A stretch of DNA of 64,000 nucleotides, from the NCBI GenBank assembly GCA_020633725.1, contig JACKDC010000002.1, positions 186,001 through 250,000 of the forward strand, given 5' to 3'. The translations under genes and the position numbers were made by a program. The notes under the pieces were generated by a model that did not search any database, was not told where the DNA came from, and saw only the letters and a program-made list of their open reading frames with translations. Positions 17,968 to 25,341 of this stretch are shown here, piece after piece. Source of the DNA: Candidatus Latescibacterota bacterium. GTDB taxonomy: Bacteria; Krumholzibacteriota; Krumholzibacteriia; JACNKJ01. The first letter of the stretch is position 1. The number at the start of each line of letters is the position of its first letter.

Positions 17968-18522
17968 ATGGACTGGGACCTGGACGAACTCATCCGGCGG
18001 ATCCGGGCCGGAGACGTGGCCGCGGAGAACGAGCTCTGCCGCCTCGTCTACCCTCGGCTGATCCGCAAGGCGAGGGCCATGGTCTCGGACGCGGGGATGG
18101 AGGGTCCCGAGGATGCGGTCGCGGTCGCTCTCGGCAAGTTCATCGATTTCGTGAAGCGCACGCCGGTCTTCGACCGGCCCGTCTTGCCCTACCTGATGGG
18201 GGTGCTGCACAACGCCTGCCTCGACATCCTCAAGCGCCGCCGGGCGATGGAGCGGTTGATCGGCAAGGCGACGCAGCGTGGAGGAGGCGGGGAGCCACGG
18301 CCTCCGCAGCTCCCGGACGTCCCCTTCGACCTGCTCCACCGGGAGATCCTCAAGCTGAAGTGGCCTTGTCCGTTGCTCCTGATTTCCATTTATTACTACG
18401 ACATTCCGACCAAGGTGCTCGCGGCGCTCCTCCTGGGCCGGCCTGTAACATTACAGGCGATTTTCAAGCGCAGAGATAATTGTCTCAAGGAGCTGTACCG
18501 AAGGTTGAATCTGGATCTCTAG
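17968..18522 (+). CDS. ECF-like sigma-70 family RNA polymerase sigma factor
   Basis: A 184-residue protein. The N-terminal half resembles sigma region 2: LCRLVYPRLIRKARAMV, then EDAVAVALGKFIDFVKR, then VLPYLMGVLHNACLDILKRR. The C-terminal part (LLISIYYYDIPTKVLAALL, then IFKRRDNCLKELYRRL) fits region 4, the -35 binding helix-turn-helix. The ATG at 17968 is preferred over an upstream GTG because GGGAGGAG stands 8-15 bases before it. A gene for a zinc-binding anti-sigma factor follows on the same strand, and the TPR-CHAT gene diverges upstream. It is a diverged member of the family; it could be one of the ECF subgroups that control surface or stress genes. Confidence 0.75.
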   Translation: MDWDLDELIRRIRAGDVAAENELCRLVYPRLIRKARAMVSDAGMEGPEDAVAVALGKFIDFVKRTPVFDRPVLPYLMGVLHNACLDILKRRRAMERLIGKATQRGGGGEPRPPQLPDVPFDLLHREILKLKWPCPLLLISIYYYDIPTKVLAALLLGRPVTLQAIFKRRDNCLKELYRRLNLDL

Positions 18523-18612
18523 CAGCGTTTGTAGGGTGGAGGCAGGCGATGGCGGAACGGCCAGTGCGGCGGTTCCCGCTGCCGGCAGACCCGACATGCG
18601 ATGAGGACGACA

Positions 18613-19332
18613 ATGGACACCCCGACTGAGTACGTTTGCATCGATCCCGAGGTCGGCGAGCTGCGCCACCGGGAGCGCAGCTCGCTCAGCGACCAGGAGC
18701 GCGGCGCCTTGGAAGCGCACCTGGCGATCTGCCGTTCCTGCGAAGTGGTCGTCGCCATGGACAGCGTGCTGCGCGACGCCGGCGCCGCCTATCGCCAGCA
18801 GTGGCGGGCCCGCCTGCGCAGCATGGCCACGGGCCTCCGCACGGCGGCGGCCGGCTGTCTCGTGGCCGGGCTCATCGGCATCTTCCTGCTGACACCATCT
18901 CGCGGCCCCCTGTTCGGCGGCTCGTCCGCGCGGCTCACGCTGGGCGATGAAGGCGTCGTGGTGGAGCGGCCCTTCGAGGGCGAGGTGCTCGCCCCCAGCG
19001 GCGGCGACCTGCGCTGGACCGGCGTCGAGGGCGCGCAGCGCTACGACGTCACCGTTCGCGGCATGGGCTCGGACTACCTGTGGACGCGCGAGGGCGTCGA
19101 GGGCACGCAGATCACCCTGCCCACCGACGTGCCCGCCGGCGGCTGCGTCGCCGAGGTGATGGCCCTGCCCGATCACCTGGCCGGCGGCCTGCCCGGCGAG
19201 GTCTACTTCCAGCGCGGCAGCTGGGCGCAGTTCGCCAGCTATCGGCTCCAGCACCTGCCGCGCGTCGCCCTGGCCCTGCTGGTGGCGGGCGTGATCCTGC
19301 TCGGGATCGGCTTGTCGATACGCCCCCGCTAG
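18613..19332 (+). CDS. Membrane-bound zinc-finger anti-sigma factor
   Basis: About 239 residues from the ATG at 18613, which has GATGAGGACGACA as ribosome binding site; an in-frame ATG at 18601 is the alternative. The N-terminus has the ZAS/zf-HC2 motif AHLAICRSCE (H-x3-C-x2-C) on a helical hairpin that would hold the cognate sigma factor. A first membrane helix (AGCLVAGLIGIFLLTP) is followed by an outer domain of about 120 residues with beta-rich sequence, then a second helix (VALALLVAGVILLGIGL) near the C-terminus. It directly follows the sigma gene, so it should regulate that factor. An outer-domain cleavage route would be typical for this class and could involve the neighbouring CHAT protein; this is inference. 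Confidence 0.78.
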   Translation: MDTPTEYVCIDPEVGELRHRERSSLSDQERGALEAHLAICRSCEVVVAMDSVLRDAGAAYRQQWRARLRSMATGLRTAAAGCLVAGLIGIFLLTPSRGPLFGGSSARLTLGDEGVVVERPFEGEVLAPSGGDLRWTGVEGAQRYDVTVRGMGSDYLWTREGVEGTQITLPTDVPAGGCVAEVMALPDHLAGGLPGEVYFQRGSWAQFASYRLQHLPRVALALLVAGVILLGIGLSIRPR

Positions 19333-19348
19333 ACGATACTCGGCGCCC

Positions 19349-21352
19349 ATGACGGTGCGCCCCCGCTTCCTGCCGAGCCGCCGCCAGCTCCTGCCGCTCG
19401 GCCTGGGGCTCGTGGTCCTGCTGCTGCTCAGCCGCCTGCCCGCCGACCCCGATCGGCTGGTGCCCGCCGGCCTCGAACGCTCTTTCTTCCCCGGCCTCGC
19501 CGCGCGCTTGGCCCCCCACGGGGGCGCGGCGGGGCGTGAGATCGTGCTCAGCCTCGACGGCCCCGGCGCCGCGGGCGTGCGGCCCGTCCTCGAGCGCGAG
19601 CTGGAGGCACAGGCCGCCGCCGCGCCCGACAGCGCCCAGATGCCGCTGCACCTCAGCCTCGCGTGGACTCAGGAAAGCCGCCACGCGCTGCAGCTGCGCG
19701 GGAGCATCCGCACGCTTCGTCTCGAGACCTTCGTGGACGAGCGCGTCCCCCTGCCCGGCTGGGAGAGCCTGCTGCCGCCGCTGGTGGCGATCGTGCTGGC
19801 CTTCGCCTTCCGGCAGACGCTCCTCTGCCTCTTCGCCGGCATCTGGGTGGGGGCGACGCTGATCGTCGGCGGCAGCCCGCTGACCGGTCTCTTCTGGGTC
19901 GGCTACGAGGGCATCCTGCGCCACGCGCTGCTGGACCGTTTCCGGATCGAGATCCTGGTCTTCATCTTCGGACTGGTGGGCACGGTGGGCATCATGAGCC
20001 GCATGGGGGGCGTGGCGGGCCTGCTGCGCGCGGCGGGGGGCGCGGTGCGCGGCGTGCGCTCCACGCAGCTCTTCGCGTCGGCCATGGGGCTGCTCATCTT
20101 TTTCGACGACTACGCCAACACCATCCTCGTCGGCACCACCATGCGCCCGCTCACCGACCGCTGGCGCGTGAGCCGCGAGCGGCTGGCCTACATCGTGGAC
20201 TCCACCGCCGCCCCCGTGGCCGGCCTCAGCGCGCTGTCCACCTGGGTCGCCTACGAGATGAGCCTCTACGCCGACCAGCTGCCGGCGGCGGGGATGCACC
20301 AGGACGCGTACATCGTCTTCCTGCGCACGCTGCCCTTCCGCTTCTACTCGATCTTCACGCTGCTGCTGGTGTTCATGGGAGCCGCCATGGACCGCAGCTT
20401 CGGCCCCATGCTGCGCGCCGAACGCCGCGCGCGCGCCGGCGCCGTGAGCCCCGAGGACGAGACCGGCGGCCGCGCCGAACGCCTCAGCGCCAAGGCCCTG
20501 CGCCGTACGGCGGCCAAGCCTGGCCTGCCCGCGCGCTGGATCAACGGCGCGCTGCCGCTCGCCGTGATCGTCGGCGTCACGGTGGCGCTCATGCTGGCCT
20601 ACGGCGACGTGGACGGCCGCGGCCTCGCCGCCCTCGGCGACCTCGTCTACCTGCGCGACACGGTGCTCTCCAACACGCAGAGCGCGCGGGCGCTGGCGTT
20701 CGCGTCGATCGCAGGGTTCGCGGTGGCGATACTGCTCGCCCGCGGCCAGAAGCTGCTCGGCTGGCGCGAGGCGCTGTCGGCCGGCGTGGGCAACTTCTCG
20801 GCGATGCTCGAGGCCGTGGGCATTCTCATCCTGGCCTGGGTGATGGGCCGCGTCTGCGACGACCTCGGCACCAGCCACGCGCTGATCGCCGCCACGGGCG
20901 GGCGGCTCGCGGACATGGCGCTGATCTTCCCGCTGATCCTCTTCTTGACGAGCGCGTCCGTGTCCTTCGCCACGGGCAGCTCGTGGAGCACCATGGCGAT
21001 CCTGCTGCCCAACGTCACCGTGCTCGCCGCGCGCCTGGGCGAGGGCACGGCGCTGGGCGCCGAGGGCCTGCTGCTGCTGTCCATCGGCGCGGTGCTGGAG
21101 GGCAGCATCTTCGGCGACCATTGCTCACCCATCAGCGACACCACCGTGCTCTCCAGCGTGGCCAGCAGCTGCCCGCACATGGCCCACGTGAAGACGCAGG
21201 CGCCCATCGCGCTGGCCGCACTGGGGCTGAGCGTCGTGGCGGGCTACCTGCCCGTGGCGCTGGGCCTGCCGGTGGGCGCGTCGCTCGCGATCGGGGCGGT
21301 GGCGGCGTGGCTGCTGCTGCGGGTCGTCGGGCGCGTGCCAGGGGCGGCGTGA
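19349..21352 (+). CDS. NhaC-family Na+/H+ antiporter with N-terminal extracytoplasmic extension
   Basis: A 667-residue polytopic membrane protein. From about residue 135 it follows the NhaC family: IFGLVGTVGIMSRMGG, MGLLIFFDDYANTILVGTT (conserved acidic helix), VAYEMSLYADQL, and near the end FGDHCSPISDTTVLSS. Members exchange Na+ for H+ or, in some branches, carry organic acids. The first 130 residues are odd: one membrane helix (PLGLGLVVLLLLSRLPA), then a region of about 100 residues (AGREIVLSLDGPGAAGVRP) that would sit outside the cytoplasm before the transporter core. It starts 16 bases after the anti-sigma stop and could belong to that operon. Substrate remains uncertain. Confidence 0.85.
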   Translation: MTVRPRFLPSRRQLLPLGLGLVVLLLLSRLPADPDRLVPAGLERSFFPGLAARLAPHGGAAGREIVLSLDGPGAAGVRPVLERELEAQAAAAPDSAQMPLHLSLAWTQESRHALQLRGSIRTLRLETFVDERVPLPGWESLLPPLVAIVLAFAFRQTLLCLFAGIWVGATLIVGGSPLTGLFWVGYEGILRHALLDRFRIEILVFIFGLVGTVGIMSRMGGVAGLLRAAGGAVRGVRSTQLFASAMGLLIFFDDYANTILVGTTMRPLTDRWRVSRERLAYIVDSTAAPVAGLSALSTWVAYEMSLYADQLPAAGMHQDAYIVFLRTLPFRFYSIFTLLLVFMGAAMDRSFGPMLRAERRARAGAVSPEDETGGRAERLSAKALRRTAAKPGLPARWINGALPLAVIVGVTVALMLAYGDVDGRGLAALGDLVYLRDTVLSNTQSARALAFASIAGFAVAILLARGQKLLGWREALSAGVGNFSAMLEAVGILILAWVMGRVCDDLGTSHALIAATGGRLADMALIFPLILFLTSASVSFATGSSWSTMAILLPNVTVLAARLGEGTALGAEGLLLLSIGAVLEGSIFGDHCSPISDTTVLSSVASSCPHMAHVKTQAPIALAALGLSVVAGYLPVALGLPVGASLAIGAVAAWLLLRVVGRVPGAA

Positions 21353-21358
21353 CCGTGT

Positions 21359-21364
21359 TATAGT
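21359..21364 (+). promoter_or_regulatory. Candidate -10 box (TATAGT) for the BNR-repeat gene
   Basis: TATAGT lies 35 bases before the ATG at 21399 in a GC-rich gap of 46 bases. No clear -35 box is seen. Confidence 0.35.
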
Positions 21365-21398
21365 TGATGCAAGGGCACACCTTCGAGGGAGGTCGACC

Positions 21399-22976
21399 AT
21401 GCGCGCTCACAGGCTGGCTCTTGCCGTCACGCTGTTGACCCTCCCCGTCGCCGGTCACGCCCAGTATCCCAACGTTCGCGTGAGCGCGACCTGGAGCGCC
21501 GATCCGGAGGAAGTCACGATCGCGGTGAACCCGGTGGATCCGGAGAACCTCGTGGCCGGCGCGAACATCTTCCGCAGCTACACGTCCTTCGACCGCGGGC
21601 TGAGCTGGGCGCAGGGGGGGATCACCTCGACGCTCGGCGTCTGGGGCGACCCCTGCGTGCACTTCGACGCCTTCGGCACGGCCTACTACGCCCACCTGTC
21701 CTACGGCTCCGGGCCCGACGGCTGGCTGGACCGCATCGTCGTCCAGCGCTCGCTGGACGGCGGCCTGAACTGGGACGACGGCGTGGGCGTCGGCTACAAC
21801 CCGCCCAAGGACGAGGACAAGGAGTGGCTCGCCAGCGACCAGACCGGCGGCCCCTTCCACGGCAACGTCTACCTGGCCTGGACCGAGTTCGACGCCTACG
21901 AGAGCACGAACCCCGCCGACAGCTCGCGCATCCGCTTCGCGCGCAGCACCGATCACGGCGCGACCTGGTCGACGGCGATCACCGTCAGCGACCTCGGCGG
22001 CAACTGCCTGGACGCCGACGACACGGTGGAAGGCGCCGTGCCCGCCGTGGGGCCCGAGGGCCAGGTCTACCTGAGCTGGGCCGGCCACGAGCAGATCTAC
22101 TTCGACCGCTCGCTGGACGGGGGCCAAACCTTCGGCACCGACCGGGAGGTGGCCACGCAACCCGGCGGCTGGGACTTCGCCGTGAGCGGCATCTACCGCG
22201 CCAACGGCTTCCCCGTCACGGCCTGCGACACCAGCGACTCGCCCTATCGAGGGCGCGTGTACATCGCCTGGTCGGACCAGCGCGCGGGCTCGAACGACAC
22301 GAACGTCTACCTGATCAGCTCGGACGACCAGGGCGACAGCTGGACCGCGCCCGTCCGCGTGAATGACGACGCCACGAGCCGCCACCAGTTCTTCCACTGG
22401 CTCACCGTGGACCCCGCGACCGGCAGCCTCTACCTGGTCTTCTACGACCGCCGCAACACGGTGGGCGACGCCACGGAGGTCTATCTCGCCCAGTCCACCG
22501 ACGGTGGCGCGAGCTTCGTCAACACGCTCGTCAGCGAGACGCCCTTCACGCCCTTGAGCCAGGTCTTCTTCGGCGACTACATCGACATCGTGGCGCTGGA
22601 CGGCCACGTGCACCCGATCTGGATGCGCATGGACGCCGGCGACCTAAGCGTCTGGACCGCCACCGTCAGCGTGGCCACCGACAGCGGCGCGCCCGGCTAC
22701 GCCTTCCAGCTCGCGCAGAACTATCCCAACCCCTTCAACCCGACCACGCACATCCGCTTCACGCTGGACGAACCCGCCGAGGTTGAGCTCACCGTCTTCG
22801 ACGTGACCGGCCGCCGCGTGGACACCCTCGCCCACGGCATGCTGCTCGGCGGCACGCGCGAGCTGCGCTGGGACGGCACCGACGAGCGGGGTACCCCCGT
22901 GGCCGGGGGCGTCTATCTCTACCGGCTCACGGTGGCCGGCCGGTCGGAGACGCGGAAGATGCTGCTGCTCCGCTGA
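21399..22976 (+). CDS. Secreted BNR/Asp-box (sialidase-like) propeller protein with FlgD-like C-terminal domain
   Basis: A 525-residue exported protein; the signal peptide ends near VAGHAQ. The body contains Asp-box repeats (S-x-D-x-G-x-x-W/F) such as SLDGGLNW, STDHGATW, SLDGGQTF, SSDDQGDSW and STDGGASF, typical of six-bladed propellers found in sialidases and many other exported proteins. I do not see the sialidase Arg triad well enough to claim that enzyme. The last 80 or so residues are a FlgD-like domain with LAQNYPNPFNPTTHIRFTL and AGGVYLYRL, ending KMLLLR. GAGGGAGGTCGACC precedes the ATG. Confidence 0.85.
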   Translation: MRAHRLALAVTLLTLPVAGHAQYPNVRVSATWSADPEEVTIAVNPVDPENLVAGANIFRSYTSFDRGLSWAQGGITSTLGVWGDPCVHFDAFGTAYYAHLSYGSGPDGWLDRIVVQRSLDGGLNWDDGVGVGYNPPKDEDKEWLASDQTGGPFHGNVYLAWTEFDAYESTNPADSSRIRFARSTDHGATWSTAITVSDLGGNCLDADDTVEGAVPAVGPEGQVYLSWAGHEQIYFDRSLDGGQTFGTDREVATQPGGWDFAVSGIYRANGFPVTACDTSDSPYRGRVYIAWSDQRAGSNDTNVYLISSDDQGDSWTAPVRVNDDATSRHQFFHWLTVDPATGSLYLVFYDRRNTVGDATEVYLAQSTDGGASFVNTLVSETPFTPLSQVFFGDYIDIVALDGHVHPIWMRMDAGDLSVWTATVSVATDSGAPGYAFQLAQNYPNPFNPTTHIRFTLDEPAEVELTVFDVTGRRVDTLAHGMLLGGTRELRWDGTDERGTPVAGGVYLYRLTVAGRSETRKMLLLR

Positions 22977-22998
22977 CCCGCCCCCGGGGGCGGGTCAG
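22973..22998. terminator. Perfect 26-bp palindrome shared by two convergent stop codons
   Basis: CTGACCCGCCCCC and its exact reverse complement abut without a spacer. The left arm contains the TGA of the BNR gene and the right arm the TGA (on the minus strand) of the metal ATPase gene. Either transcript would form a very GC-rich hairpin with a minimal loop. It lacks T runs, so it may act as a bidirectional 3' end or processing stop rather than a classical terminator. Confidence 0.55.
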
Positions 22999-25016
22999 GG
23001 CGCGAGCCGCGTCGCCCCCGGCGCGCGCAGCAGGCGCAGCGCGTTCGCGATCACCAGCAGCGATGCGCCCATGTCGGCCACGATGGCCATCCAGAGCGTC
23101 GCGCGGTCGGCGAGGGCGAGCGCGAGGAAGATCAGCTTTAGCCCCAGCGCCAGGCCGAGGTTCTGGCGGATGATCCCCAGCACGCGCCGCGAGTGGCGGA
23201 CGAGCCAGGGCAGGTGGGCGAGGTCGTCGCTCATGAGGGCGATGTCCGCGGTCTCGATGGCCGCGTCGGCGCCCATGGCGCCCATCGCGATGCCCAGGTC
23301 CGCGGCGGCGAGGGCCGGCGCGTCGTTGATGCCGTCGCCGACCATGGCCACGGGGCCGTGGGCCGCGAGCGCGCGCAGGGCCCGGGCCTTGGCGTCGGGC
23401 AGCAGCTCGGCGCGCAGGGTCGGCGTGGCGCCGCCGGCGCGCAGCGCGGGGCCGAGGGTTTCGACCACGCGGGAGCCGTCGCCGCTGAGCACTTCCTGAT
23501 GCCGGATGCCGAGCCGCGCCAGCTCGCCGAGGGCGGCCGCGGCCTCGGGGCGGAGGGCGTCGCGCGCGGCGAGCAGGCCGACGATGCGGATCTCGTCGGC
23601 GACGAGCAACAGGCTGTGGCCCTTGGCCTCGGCGCGGGCCATGGCCATCGCCACGCCTCGCGGGTCGCGACCCAGTTCGCCCATCCAGGCCGGGCTGCCG
23701 ATCCAGTAGGCGCGGCCGTCCACGTGGCCGGTGAGGCCGCGGCCGGGCACCGTCTCCATGTCTTCGGCCGGCGGGGTCGCGAGTTCGCGCGCCGCCGCGG
23801 CCTCGCGCACCGCCGTCGCGAGCGGATGCGTGCTGTGGGCTTCGAGCCGCGCGGCCAAGCCCAGCAGGGCGGTTTCGTCCAGCCCGGACTCCGGCGCGGG
23901 CGACACGCGCGCGATCTCGAGCTCGCCGCGGCTGAGGGTGCCGGTCTTGTCGAAGGCCATGGCCTTGAGGCGCGCGGGCAGCTCGAGGTAGACGCCGCCC
24001 TTGATCAGGACGCCTTCGCGCGCCGCGCGCGCGAGCCCCGCCACGATGCTCACCGGCGTCGAGATCACCAGCGCACAGGGGCAGGCGATGACCAGGATCA
24101 CCAGCGCCTCGTAGATCCAGCGCGACCAGGCGCCGCCGAAGACGAGCGGCGGCACGAGCGCGATCAGCGCGGCCACGCCGAGCATGATGGGGGTGTAGAC
24201 GCGCGCGAAGCCGTCCACCCAGCGCTCGGCCTGGGCGCGGTTGCCGCGCGCCTCCTCCACCTCGCGCAGGATGCGCGCGAGCAGGCTCTCGCGCGACGTG
24301 TGCGTCACCGCGATCTCGAGCACGCCCTCACCGTTGATGCAGCCGGCGTAGACCGCGTCGCCCGGCGCCTTCGCCACGGGCTGGCTCTCGCCGGTGAGCG
24401 GCGACTGATCCACGCCGCCGCGGCCGGCCACGACCTCGCCATCGAGGGGGATGCGCTCGCCGGCCAGCACGCGGATCCGCGCGCCGACGTCCACGCGCTC
24501 CACGGGCGCCGCGCTCTCCGCGCCCGCGGCGTCGAGCAGCCGCGCGGTCTCCGGCGCGATCTCGAGCAAGCGCGCGATGGCGCGACGTGCGCGTCCCACG
24601 CTCCAGGACTCGAGCACCAGGCTGAAGGCGAAGAGGAAGCTCACCGCCGCCGCCTCGAAGAGCGCGCCCAGGGCCACGGCGCCGAGGACGGCGATCGTCA
24701 TGAGCAGGTTCATGTCGGGGCGCAGCCGCGCCAGCGACCGCCAGGCCCGCGGCAGCACGAAGAGCAGCCCCGCGAGCACGGCGCCGCCGTAGAGCAGCGT
24801 CGCGGCGAAGGGCGGCGAGCCGCCCTCGAGCGCCGCGCGCCAGCCTCGCGTCACCTGATGTGCAATGAAGGCCGCGACGAGCAGCAGGCCGCTGAGCGCG
24901 GTGAGACGTCCCCGCCAGTCCCAGCGTGCGCGCGCGTGCGCGTGAGACGACGACGGCGCGGCGGGCGCCGCACAGGAATCGCCGCAGCCGCAGGCGATGC
25001 CGTCGTCGAGGGACAC
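22995..25016 (-). CDS. Zn2+/Cd2+/Pb2+-type heavy metal P1B-ATPase
   Basis: A 673-residue heavy-metal efflux ATPase. It has the membrane metal-site motif CPC (312-314), the phosphorylation site DKTGT (Asp356), the actuator loop LTGES, and MVGDGINDAPALA. The C-terminal VADMGASLLVIANALRLL fits the ZntA/CadA group rather than CopA. There is no HMA domain; instead the N-terminus carries a short Cys/His-rich tail (ACGCGDSC and HAHAR) that could bind metal. The start is GTG at 25016 with a weak ribosome binding site, one base after the iscA stop, so translation is probably coupled. Sitting in one operon with Fe-S genes suggests protection of Fe-S assembly from soft metals. Confidence 0.92.
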   Translation of the reverse strand: MSLDDGIACGCGDSCAAPAAPSSSHAHARARWDWRGRLTALSGLLLVAAFIAHQVTRGWRAALEGGSPPFAATLLYGGAVLAGLLFVLPRAWRSLARLRPDMNLLMTIAVLGAVALGALFEAAAVSFLFAFSLVLESWSVGRARRAIARLLEIAPETARLLDAAGAESAAPVERVDVGARIRVLAGERIPLDGEVVAGRGGVDQSPLTGESQPVAKAPGDAVYAGCINGEGVLEIAVTHTSRESLLARILREVEEARGNRAQAERWVDGFARVYTPIMLGVAALIALVPPLVFGGAWSRWIYEALVILVIACPCALVISTPVSIVAGLARAAREGVLIKGGVYLELPARLKAMAFDKTGTLSRGELEIARVSPAPESGLDETALLGLAARLEAHSTHPLATAVREAAAARELATPPAEDMETVPGRGLTGHVDGRAYWIGSPAWMGELGRDPRGVAMAMARAEAKGHSLLLVADEIRIVGLLAARDALRPEAAAALGELARLGIRHQEVLSGDGSRVVETLGPALRAGGATPTLRAELLPDAKARALRALAAHGPVAMVGDGINDAPALAAADLGIAMGAMGADAAIETADIALMSDDLAHLPWLVRHSRRVLGIIRQNLGLALGLKLIFLALALADRATLWMAIVADMGASLLVIANALRLLRAPGATRLAP

Positions 25017-25017
25017 G

Positions 25018-25341
25018 CTAGACCGAGAAGCTCGTCCCGCAGCCGCAGCCGCCCGCGGCGTTCGGGTTCTCGAAGCGGAAGCCGCCGCCGATCATCTTCT
25101 TCTCGTAGTCGATCACGAGGCCCTTCACGTAGAAGTAGCTCTTCATGTCGACGACCACGTCGATGCCCGCCGTCTCGAAGCGCTGGTCGCCTTCGCCGAG
25201 GGCGTCGTCGAGCTCGAGCTCGTAGCTGAAGCCGCTGCAGCCGCCGGCCTTGATGGCCACGCGGAGGAAGGCCTCGGGATGGCCGGACTGCTCGCGCAGG
25301 CGGCGCACCTCGCTGGCGGCGGTGTCGGTGAGCGTGATCAT
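25018..25341 (-). CDS. Iron-sulfur cluster insertion protein, IscA/ErpA family
   Basis: A 107-residue A-type carrier protein. The three conserved cysteines are present: Cys35 in AGGCSGFSY, and Cys99 and Cys101 in GGCGCG. Such proteins receive Fe-S clusters and pass them to apo-enzymes in the cytoplasm. Its ATG overlaps the end of the upstream Rrf2-cysteine desulfurase gene by four bases (ATGA), and the P-type ATPase gene follows after one base. No scaffold (IscU/SufU) gene is seen in the window. Whether it is IscA, ErpA or SufA by orthology cannot be told from sequence reading alone. Confidence 0.93.
   Translation of the reverse strand: MITLTDTAASEVRRLREQSGHPEAFLRVAIKAGGCSGFSYELELDDALGEGDQRFETAGIDVVVDMKSYFYVKGLVIDYEKKMIGGGFRFENPNAAGGCGCGTSFSV

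Noticed and set aside
14768..19332. A type III-E CRISPR (craspase) locus around the TPR-CHAT gene
   Set aside because: No gRAMP/Cas7-11, cas1, cas2 or repeat array is present, and the CHAT protein has an export signal, unlike the cytoplasmic Csx29.
21399..22976. Assignment of the BNR-repeat protein as a true sialidase
   Set aside because: Asp-box repeats alone are not enough; the catalytic Arg triad, Tyr and Glu could not be placed with confidence.
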